DNA of 64,000 nt, from the NCBI RefSeq assembly GCF_002896965.1, contig NZ_LYMM01000029.1, forward strand, positions 1-64,000, written 5' to 3'. This document shows positions 38,985 to 48,054 of the stretch, piece after piece. The notes under the pieces are model-generated. The model was given only the letters and a program-made list of their open reading frames with translations. It had not been told where the DNA came from and ran no database searches. A program made the position numbers and the translations under genes. Every line of letters begins with the position of its first letter. The first letter of the stretch is position 1. This DNA is from Novosphingobium guangzhouense. GTDB taxonomy: Bacteria; Pseudomonadota; Alphaproteobacteria; Sphingomonadales; Sphingomonadaceae.

Positions 38985-39058
38985 CGCAAGTTCACGCGGG
39001 CTGGCGCAGCGCGAATTGAATCGACAAAACGCTGTGCCCCTCCTATCGCGCGCGCGCC

Positions 39059-39589
39059 ATGACCCAGACCCAGTCCGAAGCCGCCACCATCATTCCGCTC
39101 GACAATGTCGACCCCGCGCTCGTCGAGGAACTGCTCGACGCCGCGTTTGAGCCTGAACGCCACAAGCGCACCGCTTACAAGGTGCGCGAAGGTACGGACT
39201 GGCTTCCCGCGCTCAGCTTCGCCGCGCTCGATGCCAGCGAAATGCTGGTGGGCACGATCCAGTGCTGGCCGGTTGCGCTCAACACGCCCGAAGGCCGCCC
39301 CTTCCCGATGATCATGGTCGGCCCGGTTGCCGTGATGCCCGGCCATCAAGGCATGGGCTATGGTCAGGCGCTGATGTCCACCAGCATGGCCAGCATCGAT
39401 GACCGTGCGCCACTGCCGCAGGTCATGATCGGCGATCCCGAATATTACGGGCGGTTCTGGGGGTTTTCCAACGAAGGCACCGAAGGCTGGGATCTGCCCG
39501 GACCGTTCGAACGCCGCCGTCTGCTAGTACGCTGCGCCAACATCGCCGTGCTGCCCGAACGCGGCATGTTGGGACCGTGGCTGCGCTAA
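39059..39589 (+). CDS. GNAT family N-acetyltransferase
   Basis: A 176-residue GNAT-fold protein: VGPVAVMPGHQGMGYGQALM is the acetyl-CoA-binding motif A with the Gln/Gly-x-Gly loop. It belongs to the YhbS-like branch common in alphaproteobacteria. The acceptor substrate is unknown. It stands before the DUF1285 gene by 67 bp. Confidence 0.85.
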   Translation: MTQTQSEAATIIPLDNVDPALVEELLDAAFEPERHKRTAYKVREGTDWLPALSFAALDASEMLVGTIQCWPVALNTPEGRPFPMIMVGPVAVMPGHQGMGYGQALMSTSMASIDDRAPLPQVMIGDPEYYGRFWGFSNEGTEGWDLPGPFERRRLLVRCANIAVLPERGMLGPWLR

Positions 39590-39656
39590 GCGCCCTCGCG
39601 CGTTACTGACCACACTGGACCTTGGCGCGCGAAGCCCTATCTGGCATCGCGAAACG

Positions 39657-40217
39657 ATGCCTTATGAACCGCCCCCCGAACTTGCCGCGCTCAGCCTGGA
39701 CGAAGTGGCCGGGCTGGTCGCCGCGCGCAAGCTGCCGCCGGTCGATCAGTGGTCGCCCGCAAAGACCGGCCACAGCGAGATGCGCATCGCCGCCGACGGC
39801 CGCTGGTTCCACCAGGAAGGCGAAATCCGCCGTCCGGCAATGGTCCGCGCCTTCGCATCGCTGCTGACCTGCGATCCTGATGGCCAGCACTGGCTGGTCA
39901 CACCTACGCAGAAGCTCGCCATCGCGGTCGAGGATGCCGCGTTCATCGCCATCGACGTCAAGCAGGAGGGGGACGCGCTCATCTTCCGCCTCAACACCGA
40001 CGATCTCGTCATCGCCGGGCCCGACCACCCGATCGTGGCCGCAGGTGATCCCGAAACGCCCGCTCTCTACGTCGCCGTCCGCCACGGCACCCGCGCGCGC
40101 CTCAATCGCAGCACTTACGCACAGCTGGTGGAGATAGCGCTGACCGGGATGCTGCCGGAAGGGGAAGCCCCGGCAGCGACCAGCAAGGGCGCACGCTTCT
40201 CGTTAGTCCCTGCATGA
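39657..40217 (+). CDS. DUF1285 family protein
   Basis: A 186-residue protein that matches DUF1285 by the run of landmarks RIAADGRWFHQEGEIRRPAMVRAFASLL and LVTPTQKLAIAVEDAAFIA. The crystal structures of this family show a two-domain beta fold without known activity. It overlaps the Nudix gene by 4 bp, so both are expressed together. Confidence 0.85.
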   Translation: MPYEPPPELAALSLDEVAGLVAARKLPPVDQWSPAKTGHSEMRIAADGRWFHQEGEIRRPAMVRAFASLLTCDPDGQHWLVTPTQKLAIAVEDAAFIAIDVKQEGDALIFRLNTDDLVIAGPDHPIVAAGDPETPALYVAVRHGTRARLNRSTYAQLVEIALTGMLPEGEAPAATSKGARFSLVPA

Positions 40218-40834
40218 GCGCGTTGTTCGATCAGGTATCGCGTCAGTTGGAGGCCGGTCACGCCGCCGCGCCGCCGCGCCTGTGGAGCGATCCCCGGATC
40301 CAGGACATCGCGCAGTTCACACCGGCTGCGGTGCTTATCGCCATTACAGAGCGTGAACGTCCCGGCATCCTGCTCCTTCATCGCCCCTCGAACATGCGTG
40401 CGCATCCCGGCCAGATTGCATTCCCCGGCGGCCGGATCGACCCCGGCGAAAATGCCGTCGAGGCCGCGCTTCGCGAAGCCAACGAGGAGCTTGGCATCGA
40501 CGCCGGCGACGTGCGCGTGATTGGCACCAGCGACATCTATCGCACCGGCAGCGGCTATGAGATCACCCCGGTCGTAGGTATCATCCCGCCCGACCTGCCG
40601 ATCTACCCCAACCCTGCCGAAGTCGCACAATGGTTCGAGGCGCCGGTCGACTTCGTGCTCGACCCCGCCAATCAGGCCACCCGCAACGTCGAGTTCGAAG
40701 GCCGCCGCCACAGCTTCATCGAGATCATCTGGAACGACAGCCGCCAGGACCATGTCATCTGGGGCGTTACCGGAGCGATCCTCCATAACCTTGCCGGTCG
40801 CCTGAACTGGCTCGAAAGACCATCCGATGCCTGA
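40214..40834 (+). CDS. Nudix hydrolase, CoA pyrophosphatase type
   Basis: A 206-residue Nudix protein. The Nudix box GGRIDPGENAVEAALREANEELGI lies near residues 75-98, preceded by the LLLHRPSNMRAHPGQIAFPGG motif that marks the CoA diphosphatase (NudL/YeaB) branch. It should cleave CoA or its oxidised forms to 4'-phosphopantetheine and ADP. It overlaps DUF1285 upstream and cca downstream (8 bp). Confidence 0.9.
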   Translation: MSALFDQVSRQLEAGHAAAPPRLWSDPRIQDIAQFTPAAVLIAITERERPGILLLHRPSNMRAHPGQIAFPGGRIDPGENAVEAALREANEELGIDAGDVRVIGTSDIYRTGSGYEITPVVGIIPPDLPIYPNPAEVAQWFEAPVDFVLDPANQATRNVEFEGRRHSFIEIIWNDSRQDHVIWGVTGAILHNLAGRLNWLERPSDA

Positions 40835-42011
40835 GAATTCTGCCGCACTGCTGAACGCCCCGTGGATGCACCGCGAAGACCTTGCGGCACTTGTCACCGC
40901 GCTTGGCGAGGGCAACGCCCGCTATGTCGGCGGGGCGGTGCGTGACACGCTGCTGGGCCTGCCGGTCAAGGATATTGATATGGCAACCGTGCTTCGCCCT
41001 GACGCGGTGATCGAACGGCTGAATGCTGCAGGAATCCGCAACGTTCCCACGGGCATCGAACATGGCACCGTCACCGCTGTTCTCTCCATGGGCCCTGTAG
41101 AGATCACGACCCTGCGTCATGACGTCTCCACCGATGGTCGCCGTGCCACCGTGGCCTTCGCCGAAGACTGGCGCGAGGACGCAGCGCGGCGCGATTTCAC
41201 GATCAACGCGCTTTATGCCGATCCGCTGACCGGATACGTCCACGACTGGTTTGGCGGCATGGCTGATCTTGCCGCCCGCCGCGTGCGCTTCATCGGCGAT
41301 GCCCGCCAGCGCATCCGCGAAGATCACCTGCGCATCCTGCGCTACTTCCGTTTTCAGGCGCGCTTCGGCTCCACGCCTGCAGATGAAGAGGCGGAAAGCG
41401 CCTGTTCGGAACTGGCCGCCACGCTCAAGGGCCTTTCGCGCGAGCGGGTCGGCATGGAGACGATGAACCTGCTTGGCCTTGCCGATCCCGCGCCGACCGT
41501 TCAGCGGATGCGCGAACTCGGCGTGCTTGAGGTCATCCTGCCCGAAGCCGACCCCGCTGCGCTGGCAGCACTGGTCGCTGCCGAACAGGCGCAGGGCATA
41601 GCGCCGGATGCAATCCGCAGGCTGGCGGCCTTGCTTCCCGCGCAACCAGCGCTGGCAGAGCAGGTTGCAGCGCGTTTTCGCCTGTCAGCTGCACAGAAGA
41701 AGCGCCTCGCTCTGGCTGCCGCGCGCGACGGTGCGACAGGAGATGCCCGCGCGCTTGCCTATCGTCTTGGTCGTGATGCGGCGCTGGACCGGCTGCTGAT
41801 TAGCGGAGCGGACGTGTCCTCGATCGTAGACTGGCAGCCGCCGGCGATGCCACTGAAAGGCGGGCAGATCGTGGCGCGCGGGGTCGGTGCCGGACCTGAC
41901 GTGGCCCGCATCCTGCGCCGCGTCGAGGACCGCTGGATTGCAGAGGGCTTCCCCGAAGGCAGCCGCATCGATGCCCTGCTTGACGAGATCCTTGCGGAAC
42001 CACGGGCGTGA
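40827..42011 (+). CDS. CCA tRNA nucleotidyltransferase/polymerase
   Basis: A 394-residue class II nucleotidyltransferase of the poly(A) polymerase/CCA-adding family: GGAVRD (35-40), the catalytic DID (49-51), and the RRDFTINAL motif around residues 126-134. In alphaproteobacteria the single such gene usually adds CCA to tRNA 3' ends. It overlaps the Nudix gene and the protease gene (4 bp). Confidence 0.9.
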   Translation: MPENSAALLNAPWMHREDLAALVTALGEGNARYVGGAVRDTLLGLPVKDIDMATVLRPDAVIERLNAAGIRNVPTGIEHGTVTAVLSMGPVEITTLRHDVSTDGRRATVAFAEDWREDAARRDFTINALYADPLTGYVHDWFGGMADLAARRVRFIGDARQRIREDHLRILRYFRFQARFGSTPADEEAESACSELAATLKGLSRERVGMETMNLLGLADPAPTVQRMRELGVLEVILPEADPAALAALVAAEQAQGIAPDAIRRLAALLPAQPALAEQVAARFRLSAAQKKRLALAAARDGATGDARALAYRLGRDAALDRLLISGADVSSIVDWQPPAMPLKGGQIVARGVGAGPDVARILRRVEDRWIAEGFPEGSRIDALLDEILAEPRA

Positions 42012-42640
42012 ACCTTGCCGACCTGACCGGCTTCCTGATCGCGCAGCCGCTGCTGTCGCTGACGATCGCCGCAATCCTGCTTGCGGTCGCCGCCGGAATG
42101 GTCACTGCGGGACATCCACGGCTTGGGCAGGTCATGCGCAATTGCGCGTACCTTGGGCTGGTCGCCGCGCTGCTGCTGACGGTGGCGGAACTGGCCGGGC
42201 ACAACGGCCGATCCGAGGCTGCGCTCTGGCTCGATGCCACCCGACCTGCCGAGATCGTCGGCCGGGAAACCATCGTCGCCATGCGCGCAGACGGACATTT
42301 CTGGGTTGAGGCACAACTGAACGGCACGCCCGTCGAATTCCTGATCGATACAGGCGCCACTTATACCGGCGTGTCGCAGCGAGTGGCTCAGCGGGTCGGC
42401 ATCCAGCCTGATCCCGATGATCGCGGCATGATCCTCGAAACGGCCAACGGCTCCATTGTCGCGCGGAGGGGCACGGCGGATGTTCTTCGCTTCGGCGGCA
42501 TTGAGGCAAACGCGCTGACAGTCGCCATCGGCCCCGACACCGAAGTCGACACCAATGTCATCGGCATGAACCTGCTGTCGCAACTCGCCGCCTGGCGTGT
42601 CGAAGGCAATCGGCTGATCCTGACGCCGAAGCAGAAATGA
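42008..42640 (+). CDS. Retropepsin-like aspartic protease, membrane-anchored, copy 1
   Basis: A 210-residue protein with two N-terminal membrane helices (about 14-32 and 47-63) and a periplasmic domain with VEFLIDTGATYTGVS, the D-T-G-A active site of TIGR02281 retropepsins, and the matching NVIGMNLLSQLA. One domain per chain implies a homodimer for activity. It overlaps cca by 4 bp and is followed by a paralog. Confidence 0.88.
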   Translation: MNLADLTGFLIAQPLLSLTIAAILLAVAAGMVTAGHPRLGQVMRNCAYLGLVAALLLTVAELAGHNGRSEAALWLDATRPAEIVGRETIVAMRADGHFWVEAQLNGTPVEFLIDTGATYTGVSQRVAQRVGIQPDPDDRGMILETANGSIVARRGTADVLRFGGIEANALTVAIGPDTEVDTNVIGMNLLSQLAAWRVEGNRLILTPKQK

Positions 42641-42683
42641 TAGTCAGCCGCCCGAAAGCCATCGTGTGATAGACGTGCCCACC

Positions 42684-43328
42684 ATGGACTTTACCGAAAT
42701 CCTGCGCTTTCTTGCCGGCCAGCCGCTGCTGGCACTTGCCGCTGCGGGCATCGTTGCGAGCGTCGTCGGCGGCATGTTGCGGCGCCCGTTGCCACTACTC
42801 GGCGGTCTTTTGCGCGGGGTTGGCAACCTGGGCCTGCTTGCCGCGATGCTGCTGACGATCGCGCAGGTAACCCGCCTGACTACGGGTGCAGATTTCGCCC
42901 TGCCCCAGCTTGGCATCGAACGCCAGAGCGTGGCGGGCGGGGAAACGCGCGTGCCGATGCAGCCCGACGGGCACTTCTGGATCAGCGCGTCCGTCAACGG
43001 CGTGAAGCGGGATTTCCTTGTCGATACCGGCGCCACGCTCACCGCGATTTCGCCTGCGACCGCTCAGGAAGCGGGGCTCAAGGCCAATCCGCTCAATCGT
43101 TCGGTGCTGATGCGCACCGCTAACGGCACGGTCGAGGCGCAACTGGCGGTGATCGATGAATTGCGCATGGGCAATGTCGTGGCGCGCGAGATCGACGCCG
43201 TTGTTGCGCCGGGCCTTGGCGATGCGAACGTCATCGGCATGAACCTGCTGTCACGCCTCGCCAGTTGGCGGGTGGAGGGCAAGACGCTGATACTCGTGCC
43301 CCATCACCCGCAGGATGTGCCGGGCTGA
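42684..43328 (+). CDS. Retropepsin-like aspartic protease, membrane-anchored, copy 2
   Basis: A 214-residue paralog of the preceding gene: same two helices, active site RDFLVDTGATLTAIS and NVIGMNLLSRLA. The ATG at 42684 is chosen because its N-terminus then aligns with copy 1 (MDFTEILRFLAGQPLL against MNLADLTGFLIAQPLL); a GTG at 42666 is possible. The two are about 40% identical by eye, an old tandem duplication. Confidence 0.88.
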   Translation: MDFTEILRFLAGQPLLALAAAGIVASVVGGMLRRPLPLLGGLLRGVGNLGLLAAMLLTIAQVTRLTTGADFALPQLGIERQSVAGGETRVPMQPDGHFWISASVNGVKRDFLVDTGATLTAISPATAQEAGLKANPLNRSVLMRTANGTVEAQLAVIDELRMGNVVAREIDAVVAPGLGDANVIGMNLLSRLASWRVEGKTLILVPHHPQDVPG

Positions 43329-43358
43329 CATTCGCGTGCCTGCCCCGGCAGCATCAAG

Positions 43359-45653
43359 CTACCCTTGGAACTTGTTATCCCGCGGGAATCCGTTGGGCGG
43401 CAAACGTCCCGCCGCCCCGCGTGCAACCTTCCACAAGGCCATGTCCTTTTCGGTCCGCGTGCGCCCGCTTTCGCCGCCCATCGTCCACGACAGGCCATCC
43501 TCCAGCTTCAGCGTAGTCACGTCGGCCATGCCGCCATCGCGATAACGCTGAAGCGTAACGCCCTGCCCCTTGGCCATGACCGGAAGTTCTTCAAGACTGA
43601 AGATCACCAGCTTGCGATTGTCACCGACCACCGCGACATGATCATGCTCGGCCGGAATTTCGCGCACGACGGTCAAGGTCACGCCGGGCTTGGTGGACAT
43701 GACCGCGCGCCCCTTTCGGGTTTCGGCCAACAGTTCGTCCATCTCCGCCGCAAAGCCGCGACCGATATTCGAAGCCAGCAGCAGCTGCCCCTTCGCCCTG
43801 TATGGAATGGCCGCTACGATGTGCGCTTCGGCGTCGATATCCACCATCGTGCGGATCGGCTCACCAAAGCCTCGCGCGCCCGGCAGCTTGTCTGCGCCAA
43901 GCGTGTAGAAACGGCCGTTATCAAGTGCAATCAGCAGCTTGTCGGTCGTCTGTGCATGGAAAGCGAAGGCAGGGCCATCGCCTTCCTTGAACTTGAAATC
44001 ACCGTCGAGGGCGACATGGCCCTTTGCCGCCCTGATCCAGCCACGAGCCGAGAGGACCACCGTGACCGGCTCCTTCTCGATCATCGCGTCCATGCTGAAT
44101 TCGACCGTTTTCGTCGCCTGCGCGATCGTGGTGCGGCGGCGGCCCAGCGCCGTCTCTTCGGCGTAGTCCTTGCGCAGGGTTGCAAGGTCGCGCTTGATGC
44201 GGGTGCGCTGGCGGGCCGGGCTTTCGAGCAGCTTGTTAAGCTCGTCCTGCTCTTTCAGCAGGTCTTCGTGCTCCTTGCGAAGCTCCATCTCTTCCAGCTT
44301 GCGCAAGCTGCGCAGGCGCATGTTGAGGATGGCTTCGGCCTGACGGTCGGTCAGTTCGAATTCAGCCATCATCACCGGCTTGGGCTCGTCCTCGGTCCGG
44401 ATGATCTCGATGATCCGGTCAAGGTTGAGGTACGCGATGATATAGCCTGCAACCAGTTCAAGGCGCGACGCGATCTTTTCCAGCCGGTGCCGGGTGCGGC
44501 GCAGCAGGATATCGATCTGGCTGTAGATCCATTCCGACAGCAGCAGCTTGAGCCCCAGCACCCCCGGCGTGCGGTGGGAATCCAGGACGTTGAGGTTCAG
44601 GCTGAACCGGCTTTCCAGCTCGGTCAGTTTATAGAGGCTTTCCTTCAGCAGCTCCGGATCGACGTTGCGGCTTTTGGGAACGAGGACGATGCGGATTTCC
44701 TCATCGCTTTCGTCGCGCACGTCTTCGAGGATCGGCAGTTTGCGATCACCGATCAGGGCTGCGATCTGCTCGATCAGCTTGCCCTTGGCCAGCATGTAGG
44801 GAATTTCACTGACGACAAGCTGCCACTGACCGGAACCCAGCTTTTCGATGCCGGTGTCTTCCCAGCCACCATCCGTATTGCGCCCGGTAGAGAAGCGGCC
44901 GCGCACGCGGAAAGCGCCCTTGCCGGTTTCGTATGCGTGGCTGATCGCTTCCGGGCTGTCGACCACCAGGCCGCCGGTTGCGAAGTCCGGCCCCTTGAAC
45001 ACTTCCATCAACTGGGCATGCTCGGCATGGGGATTATCGATCAGCAGCAGCGTCGCATCGATGATCTCGGCGACGTTGTGGCTGGGGATCGATGTTGCCA
45101 TGCCTACTGCGATGCCGGTGGCGCCGTTCGCCAGCAGGTTCGGGAACAGGCCGGGGAAGATGTCCGGCTCGCTCTCTTCGCCGTTATATGTCGGGATGAA
45201 GTCGACAGTGCCTTCGTCCAGCCCGGCCATGAGCTGCATCGCGGTCTTGGTAAGGCGAGCCTCGGTATAACGATAGGCTGCCGCGTTATCGCCGTCGATG
45301 TTGCCGAAGTTGCCCTGCCCCTGCACCAGCGGATAGCGCAGCGAGAAATCCTGCGCGAGACGGACCATCGCATCATAGACCGAAGCGTCGCCATGCGGGT
45401 GATATTTACCGATGACGTCGCCCACCACGCGGGCAGACTTCTTGTAGGCGCTGGCAGGGTCCAGCTTGAGCTGCCGCATCGCCCAGAGCAGGCGGCGGTG
45501 GACGGGCTTCAAACCGTCCCGCAGATCAGGCAGCGAGCGCGCGGTAATAGTCGACAGCGCGTAGACGAGATAGCGTTCAGACAACGCCGCATCGAAGGGC
45601 GCGTCGACGATGGCGTCGAAGGGATCGGATTCGTCGTCTGTCGTGGTCACCAT
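43359..45653 (-). CDS. parC: DNA topoisomerase IV subunit A
   Basis: The 764-residue A subunit of topoisomerase IV, which decatenates daughter chromosomes. The catalytic Tyr is Y129 in [12 protein letters not shown]; the N-terminal winged-helix region has [11 protein letters not shown] (85-95). At the position of E. coli ParC Ser80 there is Ala (A90) with Asp at 94, a residue pattern that matters for quinolone binding. The C-terminal half is a shortened propeller. It is convergent with the protease gene. Confidence 0.95.
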   Translation of the reverse strand: MVTTTDDESDPFDAIVDAPFDAALSERYLVYALSTITARSLPDLRDGLKPVHRRLLWAMRQLKLDPASAYKKSARVVGDVIGKYHPHGDASVYDAMVRLAQDFSLRYPLVQGQGNFGNIDGDNAAAYRYTEARLTKTAMQLMAGLDEGTVDFIPTYNGEESEPDIFPGLFPNLLANGATGIAVGMATSIPSHNVAEIIDATLLLIDNPHAEHAQLMEVFKGPDFATGGLVVDSPEAISHAYETGKGAFRVRGRFSTGRNTDGGWEDTGIEKLGSGQWQLVVSEIPYMLAKGKLIEQIAALIGDRKLPILEDVRDESDEEIRIVLVPKSRNVDPELLKESLYKLTELESRFSLNLNVLDSHRTPGVLGLKLLLSEWIYSQIDILLRRTRHRLEKIASRLELVAGYIIAYLNLDRIIEIIRTEDEPKPVMMAEFELTDRQAEAILNMRLRSLRKLEEMELRKEHEDLLKEQDELNKLLESPARQRTRIKRDLATLRKDYAEETALGRRRTTIAQATKTVEFSMDAMIEKEPVTVVLSARGWIRAAKGHVALDGDFKFKEGDGPAFAFHAQTTDKLLIALDNGRFYTLGADKLPGARGFGEPIRTMVDIDAEAHIVAAIPYRAKGQLLLASNIGRGFAAEMDELLAETRKGRAVMSTKPGVTLTVVREIPAEHDHVAVVGDNRKLVIFSLEELPVMAKGQGVTLQRYRDGGMADVTTLKLEDGLSWTMGGESGRTRTEKDMALWKVARGAAGRLPPNGFPRDNKFQG

Positions 45654-45769
45654 GGTGGCTGGACCCTAGCAGCGCCACGCTCCTTGCCAAAGCCGATTTC
45701 GGCCGTTTTCCAGAACTTGGACCTGGGATAGCTTCGAATGCGAATCGCGGGACTTTCAAGGGGATGATG

Positions 45770-46621
45770 ATGCGCCGTTCGCTGCTGGTATCGATGCTGC
45801 TGACCGTCGCCGTTTCCGGCTGCGGCAGCGAACCTGCCGCCGAGCAACGGGCGACGACGGTGGACATCGCCGAGGAAAAGCCTCCACAGGCTGCTGGCGA
45901 GGGTAAGAAGTCCGATGCGATCTCGGTCAGCGCACAGAATGCCCCGCGCATCGCCTATGTCTATGAATACGGCTATCGCCTGCCTGCCGACCGCATCGCC
46001 GATGTGCAGCGCAAACAGGCCGACATGTGCGAGCGGCTGGGACCGACGCAGTGCCAGATCCTCGACATGAAGCAGGGCAGTGCCGAAGGTAATTACGCTT
46101 CCGGATCGCTCTCCCTGGCAGTCGCGGCACCGCGCGCACGCGCCTTTGGCGTGGAACTGGGCCGGGTTGCAGGAAGTGCCGGCGGCTCACAGGTATCGGG
46201 CGGCATTTCGGGCGAGGATTTGTCCAAGCAGATGGTCGATACTGAAGCACGGCTGCGCGCAAGGACCGTGCTACGCGATCGGCTGATGGAAGTGCTGGCC
46301 ACCCGCAAGGGAACGGTCGCGGAACTCGTCGAAGCAGAACGCGGCGTGGCACAAGTGAACGAGGAAATCGACCAGGCGCGTAGCTGGCTGGCGGAAATGC
46401 AGAATCGCGTGAACTTCAGCCGCGTGAACCTGACGTATCGGGCCGGGTCGCCTGCCAGCGGCGGCTTCCTTGCACCGATCCGGGGCGCTCTTGGCAGCGT
46501 AAGCACGGTGCTGGGCACGATCGTGGCAATCTTGATCATGCTGGGCGCGGTAGCCATCCCGCTGGGCGCTATCGGTCTGGCTGTTCGCTGGGCCATGCTG
46601 CGCCTGCGCCCACCGGCATAA
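45770..46621 (+). CDS. DUF4349 family lipoprotein
   Basis: A roughly 283-residue protein: lipoprotein signal with SGC lipobox near residue 17-18, an acidic linker, a DUF4349 domain (IAYVYEYGYRLPADRIADVQ, then the coiled coil with AERGVAQVNEEIDQARSWLAEMQNRV) and a C-terminal membrane helix. Three ATG codons lie in a row; I take the third, 6 bases past AAGGGG. The function of DUF4349 is unknown; it is probably an envelope protein. Confidence 0.8.
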   Translation: MRRSLLVSMLLTVAVSGCGSEPAAEQRATTVDIAEEKPPQAAGEGKKSDAISVSAQNAPRIAYVYEYGYRLPADRIADVQRKQADMCERLGPTQCQILDMKQGSAEGNYASGSLSLAVAAPRARAFGVELGRVAGSAGGSQVSGGISGEDLSKQMVDTEARLRARTVLRDRLMEVLATRKGTVAELVEAERGVAQVNEEIDQARSWLAEMQNRVNFSRVNLTYRAGSPASGGFLAPIRGALGSVSTVLGTIVAILIMLGAVAIPLGAIGLAVRWAMLRLRPPA

Positions 46622-46631
46622 GCCGGGCGGA

Positions 46632-46964
46632 TCAGCCGATCTGCATGTCCCTGACCACGCCGGGAATGCGCACCGCGATGCCGTCCAGCGCATCGGTCAG
46701 TTCGATCTGGCAGGACAGGCGGCTGGTGCGCGTGACCCCGGCGGCAAGATCGAGCATATCTTCCTCATCATCCGATGCAGGGATCAGCTTGTCGAACCAG
46801 TCGGGCGAGATGATCACGTGGCAGGTGGAGCAGGCCATCTGCCCTTCGCACGTTCCTTCCAGCGGCATCCCGGCATTCTGAGCCACTTCCAGCAGCCGCG
46901 ATCCCGGTTCGGCCTGTGCCGAAACCCGCGACCCGTCGATGTTCACAAACAGTACGTCAACCAA
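46632..46964 (-). CDS. [2Fe-2S] ferredoxin (adrenodoxin-type)
   Basis: A 110-residue vertebrate/ISC-type ferredoxin with the cluster ligands C39, C45, C48 (CEGQMACSTC) and C84 (RLSCQI). Adrenodoxin-type ferredoxins supply electrons to Fe-S assembly or to P450s. Its start lies 1 bp from the end of a cysteine desulfurase gene, so a role in Fe-S assembly is the better guess. Confidence 0.9.
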   Translation of the reverse strand: MVDVLFVNIDGSRVSAQAEPGSRLLEVAQNAGMPLEGTCEGQMACSTCHVIISPDWFDKLIPASDDEEDMLDLAAGVTRTSRLSCQIELTDALDGIAVRIPGVVRDMQIG

Positions 46965-46965
46965 G

Positions 46966-48054
46966 TCATACTCCCTGCGCCGCCGCAGCGGCTTCTATTC
47001 TGGCGCAGGCATCCTCAACTTCCCGTAAGCTACTATATCGCCCGAATCCCAGACGGATAGAGCTTTTGGCTTCCCTATCCGAAAGTCCCAGCGCGCGCAG
47101 CACATGACTGGGCCTGCCCGAACCGCTGGCGCAGGCAGAGCCCGCCGAAAAGGCAATGTCGCGAAGGTCCGACATAAGCCGCGCCACGTCCAGCCCGGCA
47201 AGGCGCAGATTGAGATTGCCGTGCCAGCGATCGGTCGCAGGCCCGTTGAGCGTCCAGCGGTTCAGGACAGCACGCGCGGCATGCCAAAGCGCCGCGCAGT
47301 GTTCCGCATCCTGCGTCATGCGCGCGCCGGAGACTGCAGCGGCAGCACCGAACCCCGCGCACAGCATCGGGCTGAGCGTCCCCGATCGAAGCCCCTGCTC
47401 CTGTCCGCCCCCGCGCATCAGCGGCACAAGGTCCAGCCCGTCGCGCACCCAGAGCGCACCTATTCCTTTCGGGCCGTGAAGTTTGTGCGCGCTGATCGCG
47501 ATCATGTCTGCATTCGCGGGGGGCGCGATCTTTCCGGCACCCTGCACGGCGTCACACAAAAACAGCGCTCCGGCGGCGTGCGCGCAGTCGGCAAGCCGTT
47601 CGACCGGCTGGACCGCGCCGATCTCGTTGTTCACCTGCATCACAGCGACAAGCCCGGTGCCTGCCGGAATGACCGGATCGGTGACGATGCCATCCGCATC
47701 GACCGGCAGGACCGTCATCCCCGGATCGATGCTGCGCGCGGTATCCAGCACCGCTGCATGTTCGATCGCCGACACCGCCAGACGGCGCATTCCGCTGCCA
47801 AGGATCGCAAGGTTGATCGCCTCCGTCGCCCCCGAAGTAAAGATCACCTGTCCACCCTGCGGCAGCAAAGCAGCGACCTGTTCACGCGCCACTTCGATGG
47901 CAGCAGCAGCAGCGCGGCCGGGGCGATGCGGACTATGGGGATTGGCGAAGCCGCCCGCGCCGCGCTGCCACTCCGGCCCGGCCAGCCAGGGCAGCATGGC
48001 CTCGCGCGCTTCGGGTGCCAGCGGCGTGGTTGCCTGATAGTCGAGATAAATCAC
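46966..48054 (-). CDS. Cysteine desulfurase (NifS/IscS family), copy 1
   Basis: A 362-residue PLP enzyme of aminotransferase class V. The PLP lysine is in ISAHKLHGPKG, and the catalytic Cys in SAGSACASGSG, so the enzyme should release sulfur from cysteine as an enzyme-bound persulfide. The active-site loop is of the long IscS/NifS type. It overlaps the second desulfurase gene by 4 bp and is followed directly by the ferredoxin. Confidence 0.9.
   Translation of the reverse strand: MIYLDYQATTPLAPEAREAMLPWLAGPEWQRGAGGFANPHSPHRPGRAAAAAIEVAREQVAALLPQGGQVIFTSGATEAINLAILGSGMRRLAVSAIEHAAVLDTARSIDPGMTVLPVDADGIVTDPVIPAGTGLVAVMQVNNEIGAVQPVERLADCAHAAGALFLCDAVQGAGKIAPPANADMIAISAHKLHGPKGIGALWVRDGLDLVPLMRGGGQEQGLRSGTLSPMLCAGFGAAAAVSGARMTQDAEHCAALWHAARAVLNRWTLNGPATDRWHGNLNLRLAGLDVARLMSDLRDIAFSAGSACASGSGRPSHVLRALGLSDREAKSSIRLGFGRYSSLREVEDACARIEAAAAAQGV

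Noticed and set aside
43365..45731. 788-codon plus-strand frame opposite parC
   Set aside because: parC is unmistakable and the antisense product has no family resemblance.
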